A stretch of DNA of 64,000 bases from Aquitalea denitrificans (GCF_009856625.1 NZ_CP047241.1:3224001-3288000), one strand, 5' to 3'. Counted from the stretch's first letter, positions 8,598-16,958 are shown. The notes: generated by a model not told the origin, from the sequence alone. Program-made: numbers and translations.

Positions 8598-10097
8598 TCA
8601 GTGCGCGATGCAGACCGACTTGGTCTCGGTAAAGTTTTCCACCGCCCCGCGACCAAACTCGCGGCCGATGCCGGATTGTTTGAAACCGCCAAACGGCAGG
8701 CTGGGGTCCAGCGGGATATGACTGTTGACCCACACCGTGCCAGCCTCGATGCGCGGCACCAGGTTCATGGCGGCGGACAGGTCGTTGGTCCACAAGCTGG
8801 CAGCCAGGCCATAGCGCGAGTCATTGGCCATGGCAATGGCCTCGTCGGGATGGTCGAAGGGCAGCGCCACCAGCACCGGGCCGAATACTTCCTCGCGCAC
8901 GATGGTGCTGTGCTGGGCCGCATTGACAATGATGGTGGGCTTGACGAAGTAACCCGGCAGATCAGCCGCGCCGCCACCGGCCAGAATGCTGGCGCCTTCG
9001 CTGCGGGCGGTGTCGATCAGCCGACACACCGACTGCTGCTGGCGTGCCGACACCAGCGGATTGACCTGGGCGTTCAGGTCCATGCCGCTACCCAGCGTCA
9101 TGCTGTTGGCGGCAGCGGCCAGTCCTTCGACGACCTGATTGAACTTGCTGCGCTGGATATACAGGCGGGAAGCGGCGGCACATACCTGGCCCTGATTGAG
9201 GAAGCCGCCCATCAGCGCGCCCTGGATGGCCTTGTCCACATCCACATCACCCAGCATGATCATCGGGTTCTTGCCGCCCAGCTCCAGCGAGAAACGGGTC
9301 ATATTGTCGATGGCGGTATGGCCGATGGTTTTGCCGATTTCGGTGGAGCCGGTAAACGACACCTTGCTCACCAGCGGGTGGCCGGCCAGCGCCTGACCGG
9401 CACGGGAGCCACGCCCGGTCAGCACATTCACCACGCCGGGCGGAATGCCGGCCTCCAGTGCCAGCTCACCCAGACGCAGCGCGGTGAGCGGGGTTTCGGT
9501 GGACGGCTTGAGCACTACGGTACAACCGGCGGCCAATGCCGGCACCATCTTCCAGATGGCAATCATCAGCGGGAAATTCCACGGCACGATGCCGGCCACC
9601 ACCCCCACCGGCTGGCGGCGGGTATAGGCGGTATAACGGGTGCCGGGCGGTACCGGAATCGACACGTCCATGGTTTCGCCACCCAGCTTGGTGGCCCAGC
9701 CGGCCATGTAGCGGACAAATTCGATGGACGCGCCCACTTCAATGGCACGCGAGATATGGATGGACTTGCCCTGGTTCAGTGTTTCCAGTTGGGCCAGCTC
9801 CTCGGCGTGCGCTTCCAGCACATCGGCCAGCTTCAGCAGAATGCGCTCGCGCTCGGCCGGGCGCAGGCCGGACCACACGCCAGAGCAAAATGCACGGTGC
9901 GCGCTTTGCACCACCGCATCCACATCCTGTTCGTTGCCATCGGCCACGCTGGCAATCACCTGTCCTGTAGCCGGATTACGCACCTCGCTGCGTTGGCCGG
10001 ACTGGGCCGCCACCATCTTGCCGTCCACCAGCAAGCCATGCTCGCGCAGCAGGAAGGTATTCACCGCGTCCAGTACCACTACCCGATTGTGATCCAT
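8598..10097 (-). CDS. Aldehyde dehydrogenase, FeaB/PadA (phenylacetaldehyde) type
   Basis: A 499-residue NAD-dependent aldehyde dehydrogenase, the same length as Escherichia coli FeaB/PadA and with close resemblance along the chain: a GLLVDGK start, the PWNFPLMIAIWK motif, Glu272 in LELGGKNP and the catalytic Cys306 in NQGQVCAAASR. FeaB oxidises phenylacetaldehyde and 4-hydroxyphenylacetaldehyde to the acids, which would feed directly into the hpa pathway encoded downstream. It is transcribed away from an EutR-like AraC gene across a 548-base regulatory region and is probably the first gene of the amine module. Other aldehyde substrates cannot be excluded from sequence alone. Confidence 0.87.
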   Translation of the reverse strand: MDHNRVVVLDAVNTFLLREHGLLVDGKMVAAQSGQRSEVRNPATGQVIASVADGNEQDVDAVVQSAHRAFCSGVWSGLRPAERERILLKLADVLEAHAEELAQLETLNQGKSIHISRAIEVGASIEFVRYMAGWATKLGGETMDVSIPVPPGTRYTAYTRRQPVGVVAGIVPWNFPLMIAIWKMVPALAAGCTVVLKPSTETPLTALRLGELALEAGIPPGVVNVLTGRGSRAGQALAGHPLVSKVSFTGSTEIGKTIGHTAIDNMTRFSLELGGKNPMIMLGDVDVDKAIQGALMGGFLNQGQVCAAASRLYIQRSKFNQVVEGLAAAANSMTLGSGMDLNAQVNPLVSARQQQSVCRLIDTARSEGASILAGGGAADLPGYFVKPTIIVNAAQHSTIVREEVFGPVLVALPFDHPDEAIAMANDSRYGLAASLWTNDLSAAMNLVPRIEAGTVWVNSHIPLDPSLPFGGFKQSGIGREFGRGAVENFTETKSVCIAH

Positions 10098-10645
10098 TTT
10101 CTCTCCACTCCTTGCAGGGCGGGCTTACCCGAAAGCAGGCCGCCTGATTTGCCTTGTCGCCATCTGTCACCGACAAGCAGCAACAGCAGCAACGCGATTT
10201 GTTGCAGATCAATATACGCGTCAGTTTTTGGCGGCCTGATCCCAAATCGGCAAATCCTGCATGGCCTGCCCGGCAGGACAGCACAGCGCAAAACAGGCAG
10301 CACCCGGACCCCGTTGTTGCAATGAAGAAACAGCAGCCAACACGGCAGGAGGATTGCCGGACAAGGCTGTGGCAAGCCTTGCCCGACAAGGGTGACAGAC
10401 AAATAGATAATATATTAAGTATTTTTTGCAGCACATCGGCAAATGACCCAATATAGTCAGGACTTGGCCAGTACAAGACAGCATGTCCAAAACGGACATG
10501 CCACCAACTTGCCGCGGCAGACAAGATGGCCCGCAGAGGCCGGGCGACCGCACATGCAGTCGCATCAGATTGACATCTACATCGTCAGAAACAGCAGGTG
10601 AGCGGCCACAGGCTGCCACCGGAGAACTGCATCAGGAGGTCCACC
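10098..10645. promoter_or_regulatory. Regulatory region between aldehyde dehydrogenase and eutR-like genes
   Basis: This 548-base region has no credible gene. It holds the inverted repeat CAAGGCT/AGCCTTG (10362-10381), an AT-rich stretch with ATAATATATTAA (10407-10418), which is one base from the proposed HpaR operator, a possible -10 TATAGT (10452-10457) for the plus strand, and a perfect inverted repeat GCATGTCC-AAAAC-GGACATGC (10481-10501). The strong base-composition change near 10400-10460 marks the likely promoter core for both divergent genes. Confidence 0.6.
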
Positions 10646-11596
10646 ATGCTGGCTGAAGTCCGCCATTTCGATGACGCCCAATGTCATGCCGCACACTTGC
10701 CCGGCTGGCAGCAGGTATACGACCAAATCAGTGGCGGGCGCTTTTACAGCTCGCTGTCCCGCCTGAATACCGGCCATCTGGAAGTGTTCCGCGAAGCCTT
10801 CAACCAGCGCGTGGTGCAATATGGCCGCGCCCCCGCCGACATGGTGCACTTCGCCATCCCCATCCACGCCCCGCTGCCGCTCACCCTGCAAGGCCGCGCA
10901 GTTGGCTGTCATGCCATTACCGCCTTGCGCAGCAATGAAGAATTCATCATGCATGCGCCTGCCGAGGTGGACTCCATTCAGCTATCGGTGCGCAACGAAG
11001 ACCTGGCGGCACTGGCACCGGAGTTTTACCAGCAGCTAAGCAGCAAGCGCCAATGGCAGCCGGTGATCCAGATTCCGCCCGAGCAACTGGCCCACACCCG
11101 CCAGTTATTGCTAAGCGTGTTCGATCAAGCAGTGGAAAACCCGGACCTGATGCGCTTTGCCGGCAGCCAGAAGCTGGTGCAACACCAGTTGATCAGCCTG
11201 CTGCTGGACCTGCTGCACGGCAGTGTGCCGGAGCGCGCCATCAACCTCACCCACGCCACCCACTGTGACATCGTGCGGCGCAGCCAGGCCATCGTGCTGG
11301 CCAGCAGTGACGAACCGGTGACGGTGCTGGACCTGTGCCAGCAGCTGCGCATCAGCCGGCGCACCCTGCAAAACAGCTTTCAGCTGATCGCAGGCACCAC
11401 GCCGGTGGATTATCTGCGCTCTATCCGGCTCAATGCGGTGCGGCGCATGCTGCTGTCAGCAGAACATGCCGGGCTTGGCGTGCGTGACGCTGCCGGGCAC
11501 TGGGGCTTTTACCATCTGGGACATTTTGCCCGCGATTACCGCAAGCTGTTTTGCGAGCTGCCATCGGAAACCCGCCAGCGCAGCCTGCTGCAATAA
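10646..11596 (+). CDS. AraC-family regulator, EutR-like
   Basis: A 316-residue regulator with an AraC/XylS helix-turn-helix pair in the C-terminal third. The stretch SSDEPVTVLDLCQQLRISRR, the following TLQNSFQLI, and SIRLNAVRRMLLSAE closely resemble EutR, the ethanolamine-operon activator. The N-terminal LPGWQQVYDQISGGRF also matches EutR. No ethanolamine ammonia-lyase genes are present, and the divergent neighbour is a phenylacetaldehyde-type dehydrogenase. Regulation of a different primary amine is therefore more likely than ethanolamine. The start at 10646 is set by AGGAGG about 7 bases upstream. It is convergent with hpaA. Confidence 0.82.
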   Translation: MLAEVRHFDDAQCHAAHLPGWQQVYDQISGGRFYSSLSRLNTGHLEVFREAFNQRVVQYGRAPADMVHFAIPIHAPLPLTLQGRAVGCHAITALRSNEEFIMHAPAEVDSIQLSVRNEDLAALAPEFYQQLSSKRQWQPVIQIPPEQLAHTRQLLLSVFDQAVENPDLMRFAGSQKLVQHQLISLLLDLLHGSVPERAINLTHATHCDIVRRSQAIVLASSDEPVTVLDLCQQLRISRRTLQNSFQLIAGTTPVDYLRSIRLNAVRRMLLSAEHAGLGVRDAAGHWGFYHLGHFARDYRKLFCELPSETRQRSLLQ

Positions 11597-11674
11597 AACC
11601 CGCTGACAAAACCCCCGCTCCTGCCCGGATTCTCCAAGAGCTTTTGTCAGCCGCACCAGGCTGCCGGTGCTGCC

Positions 11675-12565
11675 TCAGCCCGCATGCTGCTGGCGGTAGG
11701 CGCTGGGCTTGCTGCCGGTTTCACGCAGGAAGAAGCGGGAAAAATACGCCGGATCCTTGAAGCCCAGGTGATAGGCAATTTCGTTTACCGACCCGGCGGA
11801 ATACATCAACAGGCGCTTGGCCTCCTGCAACAGCCGGTCATGCACCAGCCGCTTGGACGGCAAATCCGCCATGCGCCGGCAAATATCATTCAGCCGCGAC
11901 TCGGTCACCCCCATCTCCTCGCCATAGCGCCACAGCGGCCAGTGCTCGCGAAAATGCGCTTCGATCAAGGCATTGAAACGATGGAAAATCTGCAAGTCCT
12001 CGCGGCGGCATTGCCGGCTGTGCTCGCCCTGCGCACTCAGGCGCAAGGCAGTCACCAGTACCAGCTGCACCAGGCCGTGCAGCGCGGCCTCGCGCCCCAC
12101 CGCATCATGGCCATACTCCTCGGCCAGCAGGGCCAGTAGCTGCGGCAGGTGCTGCGTGGCCTCCCCGTCGGCCAGCTCGACACAGAAGGGCTGCATCAGC
12201 CCTGCCTCGCGCTGGGTCAGCGGCAGTGTGTGCAATAACTGGCGTGCCAGTTCCTGCCGCACGGTCAGCACATAGCCTTCGGCATCGGCCTCGGTGATGA
12301 AAGCATGCGGCACCGTGGGCGGGGTAAAGAAAAACAGCGGTGCCTGCGCCACATAGTGCTGATCTTCCAGATACAGCCGTATCTGCCCGCTGGCCAGATA
12401 ATGCAGCTGGAAAAAGCGGTCGTGCCGGTGCACCGGCATATTGCGGCCAAAGAATTCCGCCAGCTTGCCAAAGGCTTCCACATTGATATCCGACTCGCCA
12501 TAGCGACTGTCATACACCTTGCCGATGTCGATATTGGGAATCGGGGTACGGCTTTCCTGCTTCAT
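11675..12565 (-). CDS. hpaA: HpaA, AraC-family activator of 4-hydroxyphenylacetate catabolism
   Basis: A 296-residue AraC/XylS regulator, the same length as enteric HpaA. The N-terminal cupin-like ligand domain carries the strongly conserved NIDIGKVYDSRY and FFGRNMPVHRHDRFF segments, and TPPTVPHAFITE follows. The C-terminal 90 residues hold the two helix-turn-helix motifs, including the typical AYHLGFKDPAYFSRFF. In enterobacteria HpaA activates the 4-HPA hydroxylase genes on binding 4-HPA, 3-HPA or phenylacetate. Here it is divergent from hpaG1 with a 357-base control region that contains two copies of a proposed HpaA site; the third copy precedes the hydroxylase gene. GGAG lies before the ATG. 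Confidence 0.92.
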   Translation of the reverse strand: MKQESRTPIPNIDIGKVYDSRYGESDINVEAFGKLAEFFGRNMPVHRHDRFFQLHYLASGQIRLYLEDQHYVAQAPLFFFTPPTVPHAFITEADAEGYVLTVRQELARQLLHTLPLTQREAGLMQPFCVELADGEATQHLPQLLALLAEEYGHDAVGREAALHGLVQLVLVTALRLSAQGEHSRQCRREDLQIFHRFNALIEAHFREHWPLWRYGEEMGVTESRLNDICRRMADLPSKRLVHDRLLQEAKRLLMYSAGSVNEIAYHLGFKDPAYFSRFFLRETGSKPSAYRQQHAG

Positions 12566-12613
12566 GGCGGCTCCATCCTGTCATGTGCGCAAAATGCCAC
12601 ATGCCGACTGATT

Positions 12614-12629
12614 TCCATCTTTTGTACAG
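12614..12629 (+). promoter_or_regulatory. Candidate HpaA site, copy 1
   Basis: TCCATCTTTTGTACAG shares TCCAT and GTACAG, with the same 5-base spacing, with elements at 12744 and 24758. It lies close to the hpaA start and could mediate autoregulation. Assignment to HpaA is inference. Confidence 0.45.
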
Positions 12630-12743
12630 CAAGCATTTTCCAGCTGCAAGCCACAACCGGCCACTGCCCTTTGAATTGATTGGTTTTCTCGCATTTCCAA
12701 GCAGTATTCCGGAGAAAGCCAATAAACCAGCGTTCGCAATAAT

Positions 12744-12760
12744 TCCATGAAAAGTACAGT
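12744..12760 (+). promoter_or_regulatory. Candidate HpaA site, copy 2 (hpaG1)
   Basis: TCCATGAAAAGTACAGT is identical over 17 bases to the element at 24758-24774. It lies between two AATTCC repeats (12741 and 12762) spaced exactly 21 bases, the usual half-site spacing for AraC-type proteins. It is about 73 bases upstream of the -35 box. Confidence 0.55.
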
Positions 12761-12832
12761 TAATTCCTTAGAAAATGCGGCATGCCACATGGCATAGTGG
12801 GCAGCAACAGCGCTTGCAGCAGATAAAGCGCG

Positions 12833-12862
12833 TTGACAAAGGCGGAAGCAGGCCCGTATAAA
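12833..12862 (+). promoter_or_regulatory. Sigma-70 promoter of the hpaG1 operon
   Basis: TTGACA (12833-12838) and TATAAA (12857-12862) are separated by 18 bases. The start of transcription would fall in the following operator, 12864-12875. Confidence 0.65.
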
Positions 12863-12863
12863 G

Positions 12864-12875
12864 TTAACATATTAA
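12864..12875. promoter_or_regulatory. Candidate HpaR operator upstream of hpaG1
   Basis: TTAACATATTAA (TTAA-N4-TTAA) directly follows the -10 box of the hpaG1 promoter. Repressor bound here would block promoter clearance. The same pattern is found before hpaR and the hydroxylase gene. Confidence 0.62.
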
Positions 12876-12922
12876 ATAAATGGCCAGCACCGCTGTCCAC
12901 CACCACAACAAGGAAGAGACCG

Positions 12923-13687
12923 ATGAAGCAAGGCCGCATCGTGCTGAACCAGCAAGCCCGCCGCGTGACCGCGCTGGCCGATGGCAAGCTGCTGCTGGAC
13001 AACGGCAATCCACTGGCGGACACCCCGCAATGGCTGGCTCCCGCCAGCGGCACCGTGTATGGCGTGGCGCTGAACCACCGCAGCCTGCTGGAACAGCTGG
13101 AAGCCGACTTCCAGCAGCCGCCCTACCAGAAAGCCCCGGCCACGCCGGTGCTGTTCATCAAACCGCGCAATACCCACGCCGGCCACGGCAGCACCATTGC
13201 CCTGCCGACCCAGGCCGGCAAGGTGTTTGCCGGTGGTGCGCTGGGCGTGGTGATTGGCAAGGTGGCCAGCAAAGTGGCGGTCGAGCAGGCGCTGGAGGTG
13301 GTGGCTGGCTACACCGTGGCAAATGAAATCAGCCTGGAAGAAACCAGCTTCTACCGCCCGGCCGTCAAGGCCAAGTGCCGCGACGGTTTCTGCCCGATGG
13401 GCCCGTGGCTGGTGGACGCCGCCGCCATCGACCCGCTCAAGGTGGAAATCCGCAGCTATCTGAACGGCGAGCTGGCTGAAACCAATCACAGCCGCGACTG
13501 GTTGCGCTCCGTGCCGCAACTGATTGCCGCCCTCAGCCAGTTCATGACCTTGCAGCCGGGCGACGTGATCATCCCCGCCACCCCGCTGCGCCAACTGGAA
13601 ATCCGCCCCGGCGACACCGTGGCCGTGGAAATCGACGGTATTGGCCGCCTGGAAAACCACCTGATCGCCGAGGAGAGCGCCCAATGA
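12923..13687 (+). CDS. hpaG1: HpaG1: homoprotocatechuate-pathway decarboxylase/isomerase, N-terminal half
   Basis: A 254-residue fumarylacetoacetate-hydrolase-fold protein corresponding to the first repeat of enteric HpaG. Matching segments are GVALNHRS, VLFIKPRNT, the YTVANEISL to SFYRPAVKAKCRDGFCP stretch, and PATPLRQLEIRPGD. In this route HpaG decarboxylates 5-oxo-pent-3-ene-1,2,5-tricarboxylate and isomerises the product to 2-oxohept-3-ene-1,7-dioate. Enterobacteria encode both repeats in one chain; here they are separate genes with a 4-base ATGA overlap. The N-terminal 45 residues extend beyond the enteric start. The start at 12923 has AGGAAGAG before it; an upstream ATG at 12833 lies in the promoter and is rejected. 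First gene of the lower-pathway operon. Confidence 0.93.
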   Translation: MKQGRIVLNQQARRVTALADGKLLLDNGNPLADTPQWLAPASGTVYGVALNHRSLLEQLEADFQQPPYQKAPATPVLFIKPRNTHAGHGSTIALPTQAGKVFAGGALGVVIGKVASKVAVEQALEVVAGYTVANEISLEETSFYRPAVKAKCRDGFCPMGPWLVDAAAIDPLKVEIRSYLNGELAETNHSRDWLRSVPQLIAALSQFMTLQPGDVIIPATPLRQLEIRPGDTVAVEIDGIGRLENHLIAEESAQ

Positions 13688-14463
13688 AACACGCCCGCAT
13701 CCGCCTGCCCGGTGAGGCAGAGATCCACGCAGTTCTGGTGAATGACGACCACTCGGTACAACTGGCTGATGGCCGCCGCTTTGCCGAAGAGGCGGTCGAA
13801 TGGCTGCCGCCGGCTGAAGGCACGGTATTCGCGCTGGGGCTGAATTATGCCGACCACGCCGCCGAACTGGCCTTCAAGGCCCCGACTGAGCCATTGGTAT
13901 TCCTCAAGTCACCTGCCACCCTCACCGGCCACCGGCAGGTATCGGTACGCCCGGACAACATCACGTACATGCATTACGAGTGCGAGCTGGTGGTGATTAT
14001 CGGCAAGACCGCCAAGAACGTCAGCCGCGAACAGGCGATGGACTACGTGGCCGGCTTCAGCGTGTGCAATGACTACGCAGTACGTGACTACCTGGAAAAC
14101 TATTACCGGCCCAACTTGCGGGTGAAAAACCGCGACACTCTCACTCCGATCGGCCCGTGGTGGGTGGACCGTGACGACGTGGCCAACCCGGCCAGCCTCA
14201 CCCTGCGCACCTGGGTGAATGGCGAGCTGCGCCAGCAGGGCAACACCAGCGACATGGTGTTCGATATTCCTTATCTCATCGAATACCTCAGCAGCTTCAT
14301 GACCCTGTCCCCCGGCGACATGATCGCCACCGGCACACCGGAAGGGCTGGCCGATGTGCTGCCCGGCGATGAAGTGATTGTTGAGGTGGAGGGCGTGGGC
14401 CGTCTGGTCAACCACATTGTCAGCGAGGCGCAATACGCGGATCGCCAGGCGCAAACCGTGTGA
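13684..14463 (+). CDS. hpaG2: HpaG2: homoprotocatechuate-pathway isomerase/decarboxylase, C-terminal half
   Basis: A 259-residue protein matching the second repeat of enteric HpaG and the FAH fold. Diagnostic segments are FALGLNYADHAAELAFK, LVFLKSPATLTGH, MHYECELVVVIGK-like MHYECELVVIIGK, DYLENYYRPNLRVKNRD, and GDMIATGTPEGL. It works with HpaG1, probably as a heteromer, to decarboxylate and isomerise the aldehyde-oxidised ring-cleavage product. It overlaps hpaG1 by 4 bases, so translation is likely coupled and stoichiometry fixed. The acidic metal-binding residues typical of the fold (Glu pair in HYECE) are present. Confidence 0.94.
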   Translation: MKHARIRLPGEAEIHAVLVNDDHSVQLADGRRFAEEAVEWLPPAEGTVFALGLNYADHAAELAFKAPTEPLVFLKSPATLTGHRQVSVRPDNITYMHYECELVVIIGKTAKNVSREQAMDYVAGFSVCNDYAVRDYLENYYRPNLRVKNRDTLTPIGPWWVDRDDVANPASLTLRTWVNGELRQQGNTSDMVFDIPYLIEYLSSFMTLSPGDMIATGTPEGLADVLPGDEVIVEVEGVGRLVNHIVSEAQYADRQAQTV

Positions 14464-14516
14464 AACATTACCCGGCGCAGCCTTGTAGCCGTTGCGCACG
14501 CACAGGAGAACACAAG

Positions 14517-15977
14517 ATGATCAAGCACTGGATCAATGGCCGCGAGGTCGAGAGCAAGGAAGTCTTTGAAACCGTCAACCCGGCCACCGGCGAAGTGATT
14601 ACCGAAGTCGCCTCCGGTGGCGCGGCAGAAATCAACGCTGCCGTGGCCGCCGCCAAGGAAGCCTTCCCCAAGTGGGCGGGCACTCCGGCCAAGGAACGCG
14701 CCAAAATCATGCGCCGTCTGGGCGAGCTGATCGACCAGAACGTGCCCATGCTGGCCGAGCTGGAAACACTGGACACCGGCCTGCCCATCCATCAGACCAA
14801 GAACGTGCTGATTCCGCGCGCCTCGCACAACTTCGATTTCTTCGCCGAAGTGTGTACCCGCATGAACGGCCACAGCTATCCGGTGGACGACAGCATGCTC
14901 AACTACACGCTGTACCAGCCGGTGGGCGTGTGCGGTCTGGTGTCGCCGTGGAATGTGCCTTTCATGACCGCCACCTGGAAAACCGCGCCCTGCCTGGCGC
15001 TGGGCAATACTGCAGTGCTGAAGATGTCCGAGCTGTCCCCGCTCACGGCAAATGAGCTGGGTCGGCTGGCGCTGGAAGCCGGTGTGCCGCCCGGCGTGTT
15101 CAATGTGGTGCAGGGCTATGGTGCCACCGCAGGGGATGCGCTGGTGCGCCATCCGGATGTGCGCGCCGTGTCGTTTACCGGCGGCACCGCCACCGGCAAG
15201 CGCATCATGCAGAATGCCGGGCTGAAGAAGTTTTCCATGGAGCTGGGCGGCAAGTCGCCAGTGCTGATTTTTGCCGATGCCGATCTGGACCGCGCACTGG
15301 ATGCCGCGCTGTTCACCATCTTCTCGCTCAATGGCGAACGCTGTACCGCAGGCAGCCGCATCTTCATCCAGCGTCCGGTATACGACAAGTTTGTCGAAGA
15401 ATTTGCCGCGCGCGCCAAGCGCCTGATCGTCGGCGACCCGCAAGACCCGAAAACTCAGGTCGGCTCCATGATCACCCCGCAGCACTACGACAAGGTCACC
15501 GGCTATATCCGCATCGGCATGGAAGAAGGCGCCCGTCTGGTGGCCGGTGGTCTGGAACGCCCGGCCGGCCTGCCTGCCCATCTGGCGCGTGGCAACTTCA
15601 TCCAGCCCACGGTGTTTGCCGATGTGGACAACCGCATGCGCATTGCGCAGGAAGAAATCTTCGGCCCGGTGGTGTGCCTGATGCCGTTTGACGACGAGGC
15701 CGATGCGCTGCGCCTGGCCAACGATGTGGAATACGGCCTGGCGTCCTATATCTGGACCCAGGACATCGGCAAGGCCCACCGTCTGGCCCGTGGCATCGAA
15801 GCCGGCATGGTGTTCATCAACAGCCAGAACGTGCGTGACCTGCGCCAGCCCTTTGGTGGTGTGAAAGCCTCCGGCACCGGGCGCGAGGGGGGCGAATACA
15901 GCTTCGAGGTGTTTGCCGAAATCAAGAACGTCTGCATTTCGATGGGCGACCACCATATTCCGCGCTGGGGCCTGTAA
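14517..15977 (+). CDS. hpaE: HpaE: 5-carboxymethyl-2-hydroxymuconate-semialdehyde dehydrogenase
   Basis: A 486-residue NAD-dependent aldehyde dehydrogenase that oxidises the semialdehyde made by HpaD to the tricarboxylate used by HpaG. It matches enteric HpaE in length and sequence (KHWINGREV start, VNPATGEVI, DTGLPIHQT, FFAEVC). The catalytic residues are Glu242 in MELGGKSP and Cys276 in NGERCTAGSR. The start at 14517 follows AGGAG; the open frame upstream overlaps hpaG2 and lacks a ribosome-binding site. It is 53 bases after hpaG2 and on the same transcript. It ends just before a dispersed repeat (15988-16006). Confidence 0.95.
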   Translation: MIKHWINGREVESKEVFETVNPATGEVITEVASGGAAEINAAVAAAKEAFPKWAGTPAKERAKIMRRLGELIDQNVPMLAELETLDTGLPIHQTKNVLIPRASHNFDFFAEVCTRMNGHSYPVDDSMLNYTLYQPVGVCGLVSPWNVPFMTATWKTAPCLALGNTAVLKMSELSPLTANELGRLALEAGVPPGVFNVVQGYGATAGDALVRHPDVRAVSFTGGTATGKRIMQNAGLKKFSMELGGKSPVLIFADADLDRALDAALFTIFSLNGERCTAGSRIFIQRPVYDKFVEEFAARAKRLIVGDPQDPKTQVGSMITPQHYDKVTGYIRIGMEEGARLVAGGLERPAGLPAHLARGNFIQPTVFADVDNRMRIAQEEIFGPVVCLMPFDDEADALRLANDVEYGLASYIWTQDIGKAHRLARGIEAGMVFINSQNVRDLRQPFGGVKASGTGREGGEYSFEVFAEIKNVCISMGDHHIPRWGL

Positions 15978-15987
15978 GCGCAGTGCC

Positions 15988-16006
15988 GCTGCGCTATTTT
16001 GTTAGC
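15988..16006 (+). repeat. Dispersed repeat copy 1 (GCTGCGCTATTTTGTTAGC)
   Basis: The 19-base GCTGCGCTATTTTGTTAGC occurs here between hpaE and hpaD and again at 20963-20981 between hpaH and hpaI. It may be part of a longer intergenic repeat family. Function is unknown. Confidence 0.6.
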
Positions 16007-16109
16007 AGCTGAAAAACAACAGATGGTCAGGGCGCCACAGAACGCCCGGCCACCTGGCAGTGGCACACATCAATGCCCACCGCCCTCACGACTACAAAGG
16101 AGACACTCC

Positions 16110-16958
16110 ATGGGACAACTCGCCCTGGCGGCCAAGATCACGCATGTGCCGTCGATGTATCTTTCCGAACTGCCCGGCCAGCATCAGGGCTGCCGTCAGG
16201 CCGCCATCGACGGCCACAAGGAAATCGGCCGTCGCTGCCGCGAACTGGGGGTGGACACCATCGTGGTGTTCGATACCCACTGGCTAGTGAATTCCGGCTA
16301 CCACGTCAATTGCGCGCCGGCCTTTGAAGGGGTTTACACCTCCAACGAACTGCCGCATTTCATCAAGAACCTGCCCTATGCCTACCCGGGCAATCCGGCA
16401 CTGGGCCAGCTGCTGGCCGATGCCGCCACGGCGGCCGGGGTGCACACCCGCGCCCACGATGCCACCACGCTGGCGCTGGAGTACGGCACGCTGGTGCCGA
16501 TGCGCTACATGAATGCCGACCAGCATTTCAAGGTGGTATCGGTGTCCGCCATGTGCACGGTGCACAACCTGGCCGACAGCGCCCGGCTGGGCATGGCCAT
16601 GCGTCAGGCAGTGGAAGAACAGTACGACGGCAAGGTGGCCTTCCTCGCCAGCGGTTCGCTGTCACACCGTTTTGCCCAGAACGGCGTGGCCGAACAATAC
16701 CTGCACAAGGTATGGAGCCCCTTCCTTGAAACCTTCGACCACGAAGTGGTGGACATGTGGCAGCGCGGCGACTGGAAAACCTTCTGCGCCATGCTGCCGG
16801 AGTATGCGGAAAAGTGTCATGGCGAAGGCTTCATGCACGACACCGCCATGCTGCTGGGCGCGCTGGGCTGGGACGAATACCAAGGCAAGGCCGAGGTGAT
16901 CACCCCTTACTTTGGCAGCTCCGGCACCGGCCAGATCAACGTGGTGCTACCGGTCTGA
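16110..16958 (+). CDS. hpaD: HpaD: homoprotocatechuate 2,3-dioxygenase
   Basis: A 282-residue class III extradiol dioxygenase (LigB superfamily), nearly the length of enteric HpaD (283). It opens the ring of 3,4-dihydroxyphenylacetate between C2 and C3 to give 5-carboxymethyl-2-hydroxymuconate semialdehyde. Matching stretches include LALAAKITHVPSMYLSELPG, AIDGHKEI, VVFDTHWLVNSGYH, and FLASGSLSHRF. His12 and His57 are the probable iron ligands, with an acidic third ligand in the CHGEGFMHD region. The start at 16110 follows AAAGGAG. It is the signature ring-cleavage enzyme for the island. Confidence 0.96.
   Translation: MGQLALAAKITHVPSMYLSELPGQHQGCRQAAIDGHKEIGRRCRELGVDTIVVFDTHWLVNSGYHVNCAPAFEGVYTSNELPHFIKNLPYAYPGNPALGQLLADAATAAGVHTRAHDATTLALEYGTLVPMRYMNADQHFKVVSVSAMCTVHNLADSARLGMAMRQAVEEQYDGKVAFLASGSLSHRFAQNGVAEQYLHKVWSPFLETFDHEVVDMWQRGDWKTFCAMLPEYAEKCHGEGFMHDTAMLLGALGWDEYQGKAEVITPYFGSSGTGQINVVLPV

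Larger units (their letters stand above)
12566..12922. promoter_or_regulatory. hpaA-hpaG1 divergent control region
   Basis: This 357-base AT-rich region carries no gene. It holds two TCCAT-N5-GTACAG elements (12614-12629 and 12744-12760), a near-match to the TTAA-N4-TTAA operator (12760-12771), a sigma-70 promoter (12833-12862) and a perfect TTAA-N4-TTAA operator at 12864-12875. The order activator element, promoter, repressor site just downstream of the -10 fits dual control by HpaA and HpaR. Confidence 0.7.

Noticed and set aside
8526..10325. Open frame of 599 codons opposite the aldehyde dehydrogenase
   Set aside because: Complement of a clear ALDH gene; it also runs through the divergent promoter region and shows no domain.
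10598..10645. Upstream in-frame start for the EutR-like gene
   Set aside because: No ribosome-binding site; AGGAGG is placed for the start at 10646.
10646..11596. Identification of the AraC regulator as FeaR
   Set aside because: Position next to a FeaB-like gene suggested FeaR, but N-terminal and HTH sequences match EutR much better.
14271..15956. Long open frame (561 codons) antisense to hpaE
   Set aside because: It covers a strongly supported dehydrogenase on the plus strand and has no recognisable fold or ribosome-binding site.
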